Assembly (NCBI RefSeq): GCF_024213665.1
Contig: NZ_JANAVP010000009.1
Coordinates: 124,001-188,000, forward strand
DNA: 64,000 bases
From: Streptomyces sp. A3M-1-3
GTDB lineage: Bacteria > Actinomycetota > Actinomycetes > Streptomycetales > Streptomycetaceae
Reading direction: 5' to 3'
This document shows, piece after piece, positions 42,789 through 50,966 of this stretch (positions are counted from its first letter, which is position 1; each line of letters starts with the position of its first letter). The notes under the pieces were generated by a model. The model made no database searches, had not been told where the DNA came from, and saw only the letters and a list, made by a program, of their open reading frames with translations. A program made the translations under genes and the position numbers.

Positions 42789-42826
42789 CAGTGGCCCGTC
42801 GGAGCGCACGCTCCGGCGGGCCACTG
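42789..42826 (+). terminator. Terminator after the subtilase gene
   Basis: CAGTGGCCCG-T-CGGAGCG (42789-42806) pairs with CGCTCCG-G-CGGGCCACTG (42809-42826), 17 of 18 positions complementary plus one G-T pair, with a 2-base loop, 19 bases past the stop. Confidence 0.8.
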
Positions 42827-42853
42827 CGTACGCTGACGCTCACCCAGGCGTGA

Positions 42854-42894
42854 AGAGGCCATGACCGTCGACGAGGAGAGGCCATGACCGTCGA
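42854..42894 (+). promoter_or_regulatory. Tandem duplication of the translation start, giving an 8-codon leader
   Basis: AGAGGCCATGACCGTCGA occurs at 42854-42871 and again at 42877-42894. The first ATG (42861) opens a leader MTVDEERP whose TGA (42885-42887) overlaps the second ATG (42884), which starts the globin fusion. The second start has GAGGAGAGG upstream within the leader. Coupled translation or start-site competition could result. Confidence 0.75.
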
Positions 42895-43666
42895 GTACAT
42901 CCGCTACCGCATTCCCGAGGACCGCTCCGCCGACTTCGAGGCCGCCTACGCCCGCGCGGCCGGCCCGCTCGCCGGGTCCCCGTACTGCGTGGACTACGAG
43001 CTCACGCGCTGCGAGGAGGAGCCCGCGAGCTACATCCTGCGCATCACCTGGACATCCGTCCGCGACCATCTCGAGGGCTTCCGCTCCAGCGAGCAGTTCC
43101 GGGAGTTCTTCGCCGAGATTCGCCCGTACGTCGAGCAGATCGAGGAAATGCGCCACTACGCGCCCACGGCGGTGCGCGGCACGGGTGCGTCGACCGGTGC
43201 CTCCGTCCCGACCCTGTACGAGTGGGCCGGCGGGGCCGAAGCGATGCGGCGTCTCACCGAGGCGTTCTACGTCCACGTACGCAAGGACGAACTCCTCGCC
43301 CCCATGTTCGCCGGCATGTCCCCCGACCACGCCCCCCATGTCGCCATCTGGCTGGGCGAGGTCTTCGGCGGGCCCGCGGAGTACACGGAGCAGCACGGCG
43401 GGTACCCGGCGATGCTCTCCCACCACCTCGGCAAGGCCATCTCCGAGCCCCAGCGCCGCCGTTGGGTCTCGCTGCTGACGGACGCGGCCGACGAGGCGGA
43501 GCTCCCCGCCGACCCCGAATTCCGCTCGGCGTTCGCCGCGTACATCGAATGGGGCACCCGCCTGGCCGTCGCCAACTCCCAGCCGGGCGCCGAGCCCCCG
43601 AGCCGCGCGCCGGTTCCCCGCTGGGGCTGGGGCGTGGCTCCGCCGTACGTACCGGGGAAGGACTGA
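42884..43666 (+). CDS. Antibiotic-biosynthesis-monooxygenase domain fused to truncated hemoglobin
   Basis: The 260-residue protein has an ABM ferredoxin-like domain at about 1-92 (MTVEYIRYRIPEDRSADFEA, SSEQFREFFAEIRPYVEQI) and a group II truncated globin at about 108-235 (LYEWAGGAEAMRRLTEAFYV, HGGYPAMLSHHLGKAIS with the proximal His region, YIEWGTRLA). A Pro-rich tail follows. Globins of this group bind O2, NO or peroxide; ABM domains often act on quinones or haem. The fusion suggests redox or NO detoxification. See the duplicated start at 42854-42894. Confidence 0.9.
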   Translation: MTVEYIRYRIPEDRSADFEAAYARAAGPLAGSPYCVDYELTRCEEEPASYILRITWTSVRDHLEGFRSSEQFREFFAEIRPYVEQIEEMRHYAPTAVRGTGASTGASVPTLYEWAGGAEAMRRLTEAFYVHVRKDELLAPMFAGMSPDHAPHVAIWLGEVFGGPAEYTEQHGGYPAMLSHHLGKAISEPQRRRWVSLLTDAADEAELPADPEFRSAFAAYIEWGTRLAVANSQPGAEPPSRAPVPRWGWGVAPPYVPGKD

Positions 43667-43722
43667 CCCGCGACGCGCAGCGTTTGCGGTCCGTTCAGCC
43701 CTTAGGGACGCCAGACGTAGGC

Positions 43723-43785
43723 TGTGTTCGGAAGTCCGTTCCGGACTGCCAAGCGCACAAGCTCGGCGCGATGTCGCCGAACACA
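43723..43785. promoter_or_regulatory. Inverted repeats upstream of the frameshifted gene
   Basis: TGTGTTCGG (43723-43731) and CCGAACACA (43777-43785) are perfect 9-base arms 45 bases apart. Inside lies a second palindrome, AGTCCG-TTC-CGGACT (about 43733-43747). It separates the globin fusion from an accessory gene and could be a terminator/operator or an end of inserted DNA. Confidence 0.45.
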
Positions 43786-43906
43786 CTCCTGTCATGAGGG
43801 CCGTGTCACCCCTGGCCGTCCCGCCTACCCCGTACAGAGAGGAGCACATGACCCCCGCTCGACGGGGATGGATGGCGCTCACGCGCCTCACAAGGAGGAC
43901 TTTCGC

Positions 43907-44409
43907 TTGCCCATCAAGCTCAAGGAGTGGGCGGCCATCTCGCGCCCGGAGTATCGGCGCATGGCCCGTGACACTCGCTTCGACCTCGCTTCCGCGTTCA
44001 CTTCACTGCCCTCGGGAAGGCCAACCAACTGGGCCACGCCGAACTGGCATCCGGGGAACTCGCGGCGATCCTCACGCGCAAGGATGGGCAGCCTCAGCCC
44101 AAGCAGGGGGTAAGCCGCGCGATCAAGTCGGCCAAGGATCTCGGTTTGGTCAGTCCGTCATCCGACGCTCGGTGTCTCGTGCTCCCCGGCCACCTGTACG
44201 ACACAGCAAGGGGTCGGCCGTACCACTTTGTACCGCCACCTTGGAGAGACCGCTTGAGACAGGCACACAGGCGTTCTGGCAGGCCCTCCGTACTTGCCGG
44301 GGCTTGCCATGTGCCGTCCTATCGAATGGGGCAGGGCAGGTCGGTTCCGGTGCGGTTGGGGGAGCACGTCACGAGCGCAATCGAGTGGAAGAGCGTGCCC
44401 TTGAGGTAG
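43907..44409 (+). pseudogene. Frameshifted accessory gene (conserved Streptomyces hypothetical)
   Basis: A TTG at 43907, 8 bases after AAGGAGG, starts LPIKLKEWAAISRPEYRRMA, then RDTRFDLA. At about 43993 the frame must change by one base to continue as FRVHFTALGKANQLGHAELA, then SGELAAILTRKDGQP and IKSAKDLGLV...ARCLVLPGHLYD. The break is at GCTTCCG; one extra T would restore a single protein. Without the shift, frame one ends at 44113 in nonsense. The second part reads to 44409 and overlaps the convergent gene. Similar proteins look like small winged-helix proteins of plasmid or integrative elements. A sequencing error cannot be excluded. Confidence 0.6.
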
Positions 44410-44783
44410 TGGCCGAGGGACACGTCTCCACCCCATGTCAGCCGCTCCACGGCGGCCTTCGCCATAAGCATCAGACGGGTTGCGTCCCGCTCCTGCTCGC
44501 TGGAGAAGCGAGATGCGGCCTCTGCGAGCTCAAGACCCAGCCACTCCCCGGCCTCCTTCGGTTCCTGCCACGTGCCCCGGACCATCGACGCCGGTTTCAT
44601 CAGCCAGTGTGCTGTCTGAAGCGGTGGCACGTCCGTCATGGGAAACTCCGCCACCGCTGAGCGGTACCGCTCGATCACATCCGATGGGCTGCCTGCCGTT
44701 GGCGGAGCACCCGGCGGTCGCCGCATGCTCTCCTTGTCGAACGACTTCTTCTCACCCAGCCAGGCGTACCCGTGGATGTGCAC
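44319..44783 (-). CDS. Hypothetical protein next to the XRE/DUF397 locus
   Basis: The 154-residue soluble, mostly helical protein contains PTAGSPSDVIERYRSAVAEF, TDVPPLQTAHWLMKPASMV and QEPKEAGEWLGLELAEAASR. GTG at 44783 follows GGAGCACGTA. It lies on the same strand as the DUF397 cluster but after a terminator. I recognise no domain; comparable proteins are seen beside such regulator clusters. Its 3' end overlaps the decayed gene on the other strand. Confidence 0.6.
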   Translation of the reverse strand: MHIHGYAWLGEKKSFDKESMRRPPGAPPTAGSPSDVIERYRSAVAEFPMTDVPPLQTAHWLMKPASMVRGTWQEPKEAGEWLGLELAEAASRFSSEQERDATRLMLMAKAAVERLTWGGDVSLGHYLKGTLFHSIALVTCSPNRTGTDLPCPIR

Positions 44784-44808
44784 TACGTGCTCCGTTCCTG
44801 GGGAATGC

Positions 44809-44844
44809 GACGGCCCCGCCCGTCGGCATGTGGGCGAGGCCGTC
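44809..44844 (-). terminator. Terminator of the DUF397 operon
   Basis: GACGGCC-CCGCCC (44809-44821) pairs with GGGCG-A-GGCCGTC (44832-44844) with one internal mismatch, 20 bases past the DUF397 stop on the minus strand. Confidence 0.65.
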
Positions 44845-44864
44845 AGTGAGGGGTGATCAGGGCG

Positions 44865-45089
44865 TCAGGCGGAGAGCCCGAACCGCGCGGGGTCGATGTC
44901 GGCCGCGTCCAGCTCGGCCGTGGTGAAGCGCAGCGGCTCGGCAGCCGGCCGCTTGCTGTCACCCAGGGCCCACGAGTCCGGGCCGATCTTGGAGAGGATC
45001 ACGCACGCCTCGCCGTCCGGGTGCGTGTTGCCTCCGCACGCCTTACTGAAGTGGGTTCCGGTGATGTCGAGGCTGTACAGATCGGTCAT
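44865..45089 (-). CDS. DUF397 domain protein
   Basis: The 74-residue protein has the DUF397 pattern DLYSLDITGTHFSKACGGNT, a variable middle and RPAAEPLRFTTAELDA. DUF397 proteins are partners of XRE/DUF5753 regulators across Streptomyces (BldB/WhiJ-related loci, and the Scr1/Scr2 pair). They probably bind and modulate the regulator. The XRE partner is three genes upstream in the same operon. Confidence 0.88.
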   Translation of the reverse strand: MTDLYSLDITGTHFSKACGGNTHPDGEACVILSKIGPDSWALGDSKRPAAEPLRFTTAELDAADIDPARFGLSA

Positions 45090-45104
45090 CTGGTCCTCCT
45101 TGAT

Positions 45105-45353
45105 TCAGATGGGAAGGGCACCGCTGTCCCGCTCACGGTGTGTCCGAGTGCCTCGTAGTGCCTCTGCGATCCGCTCGACGTGAGCAGCGGGTATCGAGCC
45201 CAGGTGCACGAGCGGCTGACCTCTGGGGGTCACCTGCGGTCGTATCGCCGAGTAGGCACTCTCAGGCAGGCCCAGGGAGGCGAGAACCTCGCGCATGGCC
45301 TCGGAGGCGTTCAGAGCCGCTGTGCGCCCGTCTCTCCAGGTCTGCATGTCCAC
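45105..45353 (-). CDS. Small hypothetical protein of the XRE/DUF397 operon
   Basis: The 82-residue protein begins (M)DMQTWRDGRTAALNASEAMR and includes GLPESAYSAIRPQVTPRG and AAHVERIAEALRGT. The GTG at 45353 shares its first base with the stop of the previous gene (TAGTG), a one-base overlap; ATG at 45347 is the alternative. No domain is recognised. Confidence 0.7.
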   Translation of the reverse strand: MDMQTWRDGRTAALNASEAMREVLASLGLPESAYSAIRPQVTPRGQPLVHLGSIPAAHVERIAEALRGTRTHRERDSGALPI

Positions 45354-45556
45354 TACCGCACCCCGGGGTGCTTCTTGGGGTGCGCGGCCAACTCGACGTT
45401 GCAGTCCGAGACGGCGGACAGGTCCCCGGCGCCGTGTGCCGCTGTGCGCTGCTTCGCGAGGGCGGCGCAGACACCACAACCCGGCGCAGGTGCAGGGGGC
45501 GTACGAGGAAGGGACAGCTGAACCGGCGGGTCCATCGTGGTCCTGGGGCTGCTCAC
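45353..45556 (-). CDS. Small Cys-containing protein of the XRE/DUF397 operon
   Basis: The 67-residue protein contains PPVQLSLPRTPPAPAPGC, then CAALAKQRTAAHGAG, ending ELAAHPKKHPGVR. The PGCxVCxALAKQR block is familiar from many Streptomyces loci of this type. The GTG at 45556 follows GAGG. A CxxC pair hints at metal binding or redox response, unproven. Confidence 0.7.
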   Translation of the reverse strand: MSSPRTTMDPPVQLSLPRTPPAPAPGCGVCAALAKQRTAAHGAGDLSAVSDCNVELAAHPKKHPGVR

Positions 45557-45615
45557 TGGGATTCCCTCCCTCGGGTGTCGGCACCTCTGATGCTTCACCC
45601 GCTGAGCAGCTCGTT

Positions 45616-46449
45616 CTAGGACCTTTCCTGTTGGGGCAAGAATCCGTCCCGGATGCCCTCGACCAGGGCTCTCATGGCATCGTCGTAGACCGCCACTGCC
45701 GCGAACCGTTCGAAGGTGTCGAGGTAGAGCTGGACGTCCTTCGGGTCGCGGGTGGTGACCTCGGAGTGGAACGTTTCCACGATGACGAGCCGGTCGTCGT
45801 GGAGGCTGAAGCAGGTCATGGGGAAGTCGGGCATTCGACGGTCGGACGGCACGACACCCAGCGAGACGTTGGGCAGACGGGACAGGGACACGAGCCGGTC
45901 CAGCTGAAGAGCCAGGACTACGGGCTCGCTGATGCGCCACCTGAGTACGTGCTCGCAGATCAGGAACCGGAACGACCTGCCTGGCTCGTACAGGACCGAT
46001 TGCCGTTCGAGGCGGGCAGCCACGGTCCTGGCTCTGGTCTCCTCCGGCAAGGCCGGAGGCAGAGAGAACATGGCAGAGGCGTACTCGGGGGTCTGGAGGA
46101 GTCCGGGGACGAGCTGGCCCTGGAAGAGCCTGAGTGCGGTGGTGCCGGCCTCGATGGCCCGGATGGTCTTCTGGTGCTTCCACGGGCCCATGCGGCGCAG
46201 GAGACGCCAGGCGGTGGCCTCGGTGGCTTCCGCGCGGGCTGTCGCCAGGAACTCTTCCTTGACCTCCTGGCTCACGCCTATGGCGGTGAGGACCAGGTCC
46301 ACGTCCTGGACGGTCGGACGCACCTTGCCGGTCTCGATCTTCGACAGCTTGCCGGCAGACATGGAAGCCCTGCGGGCCACCGAGTCACCCGTGAGTCCGG
46401 ATGCGTCGCGTAGCGCCCGCAGCGCTTTTCCGATCGAGTCGGCGGTCAG
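45616..46449 (-). CDS. XRE-family regulator with DUF5753 domain
   Basis: This regulator has a helix-turn-helix at the N-terminus (ADSIGKALRALRDASGLTGD, SVARRASMSAGKLSKIETGK) and a DUF5753 ligand-like domain (QGQLVPGLLQTPEYASAM, ARLERQSVLYEPGRSFRFLI, YLDTFERFA). The first ATG or GTG in frame (GTG 46380) would cut the first helix. The upstream helix is clearly encoded. The only start is a CTG at 46447-46449 inside the CTGA that also ends the DUF6879 gene, so initiation by coupling at CTG is proposed. It is the likely controller of this operon. Confidence 0.85.
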   Translation of the reverse strand: MTADSIGKALRALRDASGLTGDSVARRASMSAGKLSKIETGKVRPTVQDVDLVLTAIGVSQEVKEEFLATARAEATEATAWRLLRRMGPWKHQKTIRAIEAGTTALRLFQGQLVPGLLQTPEYASAMFSLPPALPEETRARTVAARLERQSVLYEPGRSFRFLICEHVLRWRISEPVVLALQLDRLVSLSRLPNVSLGVVPSDRRMPDFPMTCFSLHDDRLVIVETFHSEVTTRDPKDVQLYLDTFERFAAVAVYDDAMRALVEGIRDGFLPQQERS

Positions 46450-46955
46450 TGGTGCCGCTCCCAGTACTCCGCGAACGGCACCGCTTCGGTCAGGGCGCGA
46501 TCCCGGTAACCCTGATACTCGGCAAGTTTGTGGGCAGGGAGCAGTTCGGCGCCGATGAACGCACCTTCGGGTGTGTAGTTCATCCGGTACACGTCCTGGT
46601 CGTCGAACAACCAGAAGTCGTGATTAGGCAGGTCGGTGGCGTCCTGCTCAGCCTGATCGACGATGCCGATGGTCTCGCCGGCCGTGACGTTGCCCGGGTA
46701 GGCGGCCAGTTCGTACCGCAGGTAGTCGGTCAGCGGAGACCGGAGCACGTGGACGCGCGAGACTTCCTTGCCCTTGTCGGTCATCGACCGCACCCACGGG
46801 TTGTCGTCCCAGTCAGGGCCCATGTCCCCGCCAGCCAGGAAGCGTTCGAACTCCTCGCGTTCCTCCTCCACGTCGTAGACGCTGAGCGTCTCCAGCCGGA
46901 ACGCGGTCCGCTCGAAGGTCTCGAAGAGCCGGCCGAACTCCTCACCGCTGAGCAC
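46446..46955 (-). CDS. DUF6879 family protein
   Basis: The 169-residue protein contains LSGEEFGRLFETFERTAFRL, VRSMTDKGKEVSRVHVLRSP, LTDYLRYELAAYPGNVTAGE and HDFWLFDDQDVYRMNY, the DUF6879 pattern. Such proteins accompany DUF397/XRE pairs. GTG at 46955 lies within the end of the preceding small gene, a 14-base overlap, and its own stop overlaps the XRE start. Biochemical role unknown. Confidence 0.85.
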   Translation of the reverse strand: MLSGEEFGRLFETFERTAFRLETLSVYDVEEEREEFERFLAGGDMGPDWDDNPWVRSMTDKGKEVSRVHVLRSPLTDYLRYELAAYPGNVTAGETIGIVDQAEQDATDLPNHDFWLFDDQDVYRMNYTPEGAFIGAELLPAHKLAEYQGYRDRALTEAVPFAEYWERHH

Positions 46956-47148
46956 GGAAGTATTCCTCCAGCACTGCGGCCGGAACCACGACGGCGGTCT
47001 CGCCCTCTGGCAGGTCCAGCTGCGCCAGCCGCTCGGGGTCGGTGATGACGTAGCCCTGGACCACATAGTCCTTGGCGTCCTCCGTGCCCCACAGCGTCGG
47101 GCACGTTCCGTTCCTGCACTCCGGGTCACCGGACAGCTTCCGCAGCAT
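46942..47148 (-). CDS. Small hypothetical protein leading the XRE/DUF397 operon
   Basis: The 68-residue protein begins MLRKLSGDPECRNGTCPTLW and continues KDYVVQGYVITDPERLAQLD, ETAVVVPAAVLEEYF. The Cys pair in ECRNGTC may bind metal. ATG at 47148 is chosen over GTG at 47160 because GGGGGCG lies just before it. Proteins like it head many such Streptomyces operons. Confidence 0.75.
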   Translation of the reverse strand: MLRKLSGDPECRNGTCPTLWGTEDAKDYVVQGYVITDPERLAQLDLPEGETAVVVPAAVLEEYFRAQR

Positions 47149-47425
47149 CTTCGCCCCCACATGTCGGCGTACGCCTGTCGCGTTCGATGCTCCCGAGCTG
47201 GTCGTGATGAGGTCAAGTACCGAGACTTTCCAGAACGGGAAAGTGCTGGAGAGCTGGGTGGCCAGAGTGTTGCCATCGGCGTGGACAGGCCGCTACGGCG
47301 TGCTGTCCGCCGACGCGCGCCTATACGCTGATGCGCTGCCCGCTTTCCCAGGGACTCGTTCAATTTGCCCTGTGGAGCCCCAAGGGCTCCCACGGGGCTC
47401 CGGCGTTAGCGGCGGTGTATGTGTG
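47149..47425. other. Intergenic region between the XRE operon and msrA
   Basis: This is 277 bases without a supported gene. It holds the palindrome at 47225-47244 and, near 47371-47395, GGAGCCCC and GGGGCTCC arms that can terminate msrA transcription from the right. Confidence 0.4.
47225..47244. promoter_or_regulatory. Palindrome upstream of the XRE/DUF397 operon
   Basis: ACTTTCC (47225-47231) and GGAAAGT (47238-47244) flank AGAACG, 77 bases before the first gene of the operon. It is the only clear palindrome in this leader and the best candidate operator for the XRE regulator. Confidence 0.5.
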
Positions 47426-48100
47426 TCAGGCGTCCGTCGACGGAGCTTCGGCGACGCCGATCGGGCAGGCCACGCCCGTGCCGCCGATGCCGCAGTAGCC
47501 GTTAATGTTGCGGTCGAGGTACTGCTGGTGGTACGGCTCCGCCGGCCAGAACTGGCGGGGTTCCGCCGGGAGGATTGTGGTGGTGATCTCGCCGTGGCCC
47601 GCGCGGGTCAGTACCGGCTGGTACGCGTCGCGGGACGCCTCCGCCGCCGTTGCCTGCTCCGGGGAGTGGGTGTAGATCGCCGAGCGGTACTGGGTGCCCA
47701 CGTCGTTGCCCTGGCGGAAGCCCTGGGTCGGGTCGTGGGATTCCCAGAACAGCTTCAGGAGCGCGGGGTACGAGACGAGAGCCGGGTCGAAGACGACGCG
47801 GACCGCCTCCGTGTGGCCGGTGAGGCCCGAGCAGACCTCCTCGTACGCCGGGTTCTCGGTGTAGCCGCCCTGGTAGCCGACCAGCGTCGTCCAGACGCCC
47901 GGCGTCTGCCAGAACTTGCGCTCCGCGCCCCAGAAGCAGCCCAGGCCGAAGTCCGCGACCTCCAGGCCGTCGGGGTACGGGCCCAGGAGCGGGTTGCCGA
48001 GGACCGTGTGGCGGGAGGGGACCTGGAATTCCGGGTCGGGGCGGCCCTTCAGGGCCTCCTCGGGGGTGGGGAGCTCGGGTGTGCGGCGGTGCAGGAACAT
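47426..48100 (-). CDS. msrA: Peptide-methionine (S)-S-oxide reductase
   Basis: The 224-residue MsrA has the nucleophile in [55 protein letters not shown] and a C-terminal resolving Cys region ([15 protein letters not shown]). It repairs oxidised methionine in proteins. ATG at 48100 follows GGAGGAG; the much longer frame upstream is a shadow of the next gene. Confidence 0.94.
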   Translation of the reverse strand: MFLHRRTPELPTPEEALKGRPDPEFQVPSRHTVLGNPLLGPYPDGLEVADFGLGCFWGAERKFWQTPGVWTTLVGYQGGYTENPAYEEVCSGLTGHTEAVRVVFDPALVSYPALLKLFWESHDPTQGFRQGNDVGTQYRSAIYTHSPEQATAAEASRDAYQPVLTRAGHGEITTTILPAEPRQFWPAEPYHQQYLDRNINGYCGIGGTGVACPIGVAEAPSTDA

Positions 48101-48198
48101 CTGGTTCTCCTCCGGGGCGGGCGTCACCCCGCACAACGTACGGCCGGCCCGGAGGATTCCGGCCGGCCCAGCCCCCAGCCCCGCGCCCCCGCCCCGCC

Positions 48199-49305
48199 TC
48201 AGCGTGGCAGCGTGGCCGGGTTGCCGCCGTTCGCCTCGTAGCCTGCCACCGCCAGCGCCCGGTAGACCGCGTACTCGGCCGCCGGGTCGCCACCGTGCGA
48301 CCACGGCTGCGCGCCCACGTAACCGTCCACGTGGCGCAGTTGGTCCATGGCCTCCGCCCACCGCTCGGAGCGGACCAGGAAGAACACCAGCAGGTGGCGT
48401 ACGTGCGCGAGCATCGGGTCGTCGGGGCGGGCCGCGTGCACCGCGAACAGCGCGCCCTCGACCGCGCGGGTCACCACCGCGCTCTGGTAGAAGCCCTGCA
48501 CCAGGTTCACCTCGGGCAGGTGCTCGTACACCGCGAAGAGCGGGAGTGCGGCGAGCAGCGAGCCGTGCGGCGCGCGCGCCGCGGCCGCGTGCGTGAAGGC
48601 GTCGGACAGCTCGCGCGAGCCGTGCCACTTCTCGCACCAGTAGTGCAGCGCCGCCAGGTGCGCGCCCATGTGGGCCGGCGCGCGGTCGGCGATCTTCGCC
48701 CACAGCGCCTCGAACTCCTCGCGGGAGTAGCCCAGTCCGCGCGCGACGGCGAGTTCGATGATGTACGGGACGGGGTCGCCCGGCGCGAGCAGCGTCGCCT
48801 CGCGGCACACCGTACGGGCCTCTTCGAGGATGATCCGGTGGTCGTCCGCGCCGACGCCGCCCGAGGCACGCCACGCCTGCTGCACCAGGAACTCCGCGTG
48901 CACCTGCGCCCCGCCCGCGTCCTTCGGCGCCTCCGAGCGCCAGGTCTGCAGCCAGCGGCCTCCGACGCCCGGCTGCTGCGCCAGCTCGAACGCCGCCGCG
49001 CCCGCGAACGCCTGCACCCGCTGCCAGCGCACCTCGCCGTCCTTGTCGGTGCCGGCCAGCAGCTGCGAGGCGGCCCGCCAGTCCTGCGTGCGCTGGACCA
49101 GTTCCAGGACGTCCATCAGGTCCTGGTCGGGTCCGGGCACCCGGATGTCGAGGAGTTCCTGGCGTACGAAGCCGTAGTTCGCGGGGTCGGCGGCGTCGGG
49201 CGTGCCGGGGGCGACCTGCCGCAGACCGGCGCGCCGGCGCATGACGTACGGACCTATGACGGCGGCCAGCATGCCCATCGCGATCAGGAACCAGAGAATC
49301 TCCAT
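48199..49305 (-). CDS. Membrane-anchored helical-repeat protein of unknown function
   Basis: The 368-residue protein has one N-terminal membrane helix ([19 protein letters not shown]). A helical repeat-like cytoplasmic part follows ([58 protein letters not shown]) that resembles TPR proteins. It is a conserved Streptomyces gene between msrA and the cystathionine synthase gene. ATG at 49305. No function assigned. Confidence 0.8.
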   Translation of the reverse strand: MEILWFLIAMGMLAAVIGPYVMRRRAGLRQVAPGTPDAADPANYGFVRQELLDIRVPGPDQDLMDVLELVQRTQDWRAASQLLAGTDKDGEVRWQRVQAFAGAAAFELAQQPGVGGRWLQTWRSEAPKDAGGAQVHAEFLVQQAWRASGGVGADDHRIILEEARTVCREATLLAPGDPVPYIIELAVARGLGYSREEFEALWAKIADRAPAHMGAHLAALHYWCEKWHGSRELSDAFTHAAAARAPHGSLLAALPLFAVYEHLPEVNLVQGFYQSAVVTRAVEGALFAVHAARPDDPMLAHVRHLLVFFLVRSERWAEAMDQLRHVDGYVGAQPWSHGGDPAAEYAVYRALAVAGYEANGGNPATLPR

Positions 49306-49356
49306 GCCTCAAGCGAACCAGACGCGTGAGCGTTTCGACGAACTAGGCTCTGGTTC

Positions 49357-50502
49357 ATGAGCGACCAGCACAGTTTCGAGACTCTCGCGATCCATGCGGG
49401 CAACACCGCAGACCCTCTGACCGGCGCCGTCGTCCCGCCGATCTACCAGGTCTCCACCTATAAGCAGGACGGCGTGGGCGGGCTGCGCGGCGGCTATGAG
49501 TACAGCCGTTCCGCGAACCCGACCCGTACCGCGCTGGAGGAGAACCTCGCGGCGCTGGAGGGCGGCCGGCGCGGACTCGCCTTCGCTTCCGGCCTGGCGG
49601 CCGAGGACTGCCTGCTGCGCACGGTGCTCGTGCCCGGCGACCATGTCGTCATCCCGAACGACGCCTACGGCGGCACGTTTCGCCTCTTCGCGAAGGTCGT
49701 ATCGCGGTGGGGCGTGGAGTGGTCCGTCGCGGACACGTCGGACCCGGCGTCGGTGCGGGCCGCGCTGACCCCGAAGACGAAGGTGATCTGGGTCGAGACC
49801 CCGTCGAACCCGCTGCTCGGCATCACGGACATCGCGGCCGTCGCGGACATCGCGCGCACGGCCGGCGCGAAGCTCGTCGTCGACAACACGTTCGCCAGCC
49901 CGTATCTCCAGCAGCCGCTGTCGCTCGGGGCGGACATCGTCGTGCACTCGCTCACCAAGTACATGGGCGGTCACTCCGACGTCGTCGGTGGCGCGCTGAT
50001 CGCGGCGGACGCGGCGCTGGGCGAGGAGCTGGCGTACCACCAGAACGCGATGGGCGCGGTCGCCGGGCCCTTCGACTCCTGGCTGGTGCTGCGCGGTATC
50101 AAGACGCTGCCCGTCCGGATGGACCGGCACAGCGAGAACGCCGGGCGTATCGCCGAGATGCTCACCAAGCACCCGAAGGTCACCAAGGTCCTTTACCCGG
50201 GCCTGCCGGAGCACGCGGGGCACGAGGTCGCCGCCAAGCAGATGAGGGCGTTCGGCGGCATGGTGTCGTTCCAGGTCGAGGGCGGCGAGGAGGCGGCGGT
50301 CGGCGTCTGCAACCGGGCCAAGGTCTTCACGCTGGGCGAGTCCCTGGGTGGCGTCGAGTCGCTGATCGAGCACCCGGGCCGGATGACGCATGCCTCGGTG
50401 GCGGGGTCGGCGTTGGAGGTTCCCGCCGACCTGGTCCGCCTGTCGGTGGGCATCGAGGCGGTCGACGACCTGCTGGCGGACCTGACCCAGGCCTTGGGCT
50501 GA
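49357..50502 (+). CDS. metB: Cystathionine gamma-synthase
   Basis: The 381-residue PLP enzyme of the Cys/Met metabolism family shows SFETLAIHAGNTADPLTGAV, YEYSRSANPTRTALEENLA, DNTFASPYLQQPLSLGADIV and the PLP lysine in HSLTKYMGGHSDVVGG. It ends with LGGVESLIEHPGRMTHASV. It joins O-succinyl- or acetylhomoserine and cysteine; a lyase activity cannot be ruled out from sequence. ATG at 49357, probably leaderless. A long repeat tract follows the gene. Confidence 0.9.
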   Translation: MSDQHSFETLAIHAGNTADPLTGAVVPPIYQVSTYKQDGVGGLRGGYEYSRSANPTRTALEENLAALEGGRRGLAFASGLAAEDCLLRTVLVPGDHVVIPNDAYGGTFRLFAKVVSRWGVEWSVADTSDPASVRAALTPKTKVIWVETPSNPLLGITDIAAVADIARTAGAKLVVDNTFASPYLQQPLSLGADIVVHSLTKYMGGHSDVVGGALIAADAALGEELAYHQNAMGAVAGPFDSWLVLRGIKTLPVRMDRHSENAGRIAEMLTKHPKVTKVLYPGLPEHAGHEVAAKQMRAFGGMVSFQVEGGEEAAVGVCNRAKVFTLGESLGGVESLIEHPGRMTHASVAGSALEVPADLVRLSVGIEAVDDLLADLTQALG

Positions 50503-50515
50503 CCGCCGGGCCGGT

Positions 50516-50735
50516 CCTGGGTTGCCGGGTTGCCGTGTTGCCGTGTTCCCGGGTTGCCGTGTTCCCGGGTTGCCGTGTTCCCGGGTTCCCGACCCGGGTT
50601 CCCGACCCGGGTTCCCGTGTTTCCGTCCCAGGTTCCCGCGTTCCCAGGTTCCCGGGTCCCAGGTTCCCGTGTTCCGGGTTCCCGTGTTCCGGGTTCCCGT
50701 GATCCTGGGTTCCCGCGTTCCCGCGTGCCCGTGCC
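50516..50735. repeat. Tandem-repeat tract (GGGTTCCCG / CCGTGTT units)
   Basis: About 220 bases are built from variants of GGGTTGCCGTGTTCCC, GGGTTCCCGACCC and GGTTCCCGTGTTCC in head-to-tail array. Early copies repeat with a period of 16, and copies degenerate rightward. All frames give Pro/Gly/Arg/Val shadows. It starts 14 bases after the metB stop. A GC-rich tract with nested GCCGGCGCCGGC palindromes continues to about 50950, so nothing codes between 50503 and 50966. Confidence 0.8.
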
Positions 50736-50966
50736 CGTGTACGGTGCGCCGTCGCCCGGTCCCGGCCGGGCCGTTGTCCTGCCGTCCCGGTCCGGTCCGG
50801 GCTGTTCCTGCCGGCTCATTCCGGGCCGGGCGGCGCGCCCGCGTCGGGCCCGGGGCGGTCGAAGTTCGCTCGGCCGGGCGGGCCCCGCCGGCGCCGGCCC
50901 CGCCGGCGCCGGGCCCGACGGGGACCCCGACGAGCCCGTCGGGGACGAGCCCGCAGAGCGGAGCTG

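Noticed and set aside
39506..43891. A 1461-codon open frame on the minus strand across the subtilase gene
   Set aside because: It is the antisense shadow of the high-GC subtilase gene: Gly/Arg/Val/Asp-rich, with no domain. The plus strand has a full catalytic triad, signal peptide and terminator.
48101..49312. A 628-codon minus frame joining msrA to upstream sequence
   Set aside because: The upstream part is a frame-shadow of the helical-repeat membrane protein gene; MsrA starts at 48100 behind GGAGGAG.
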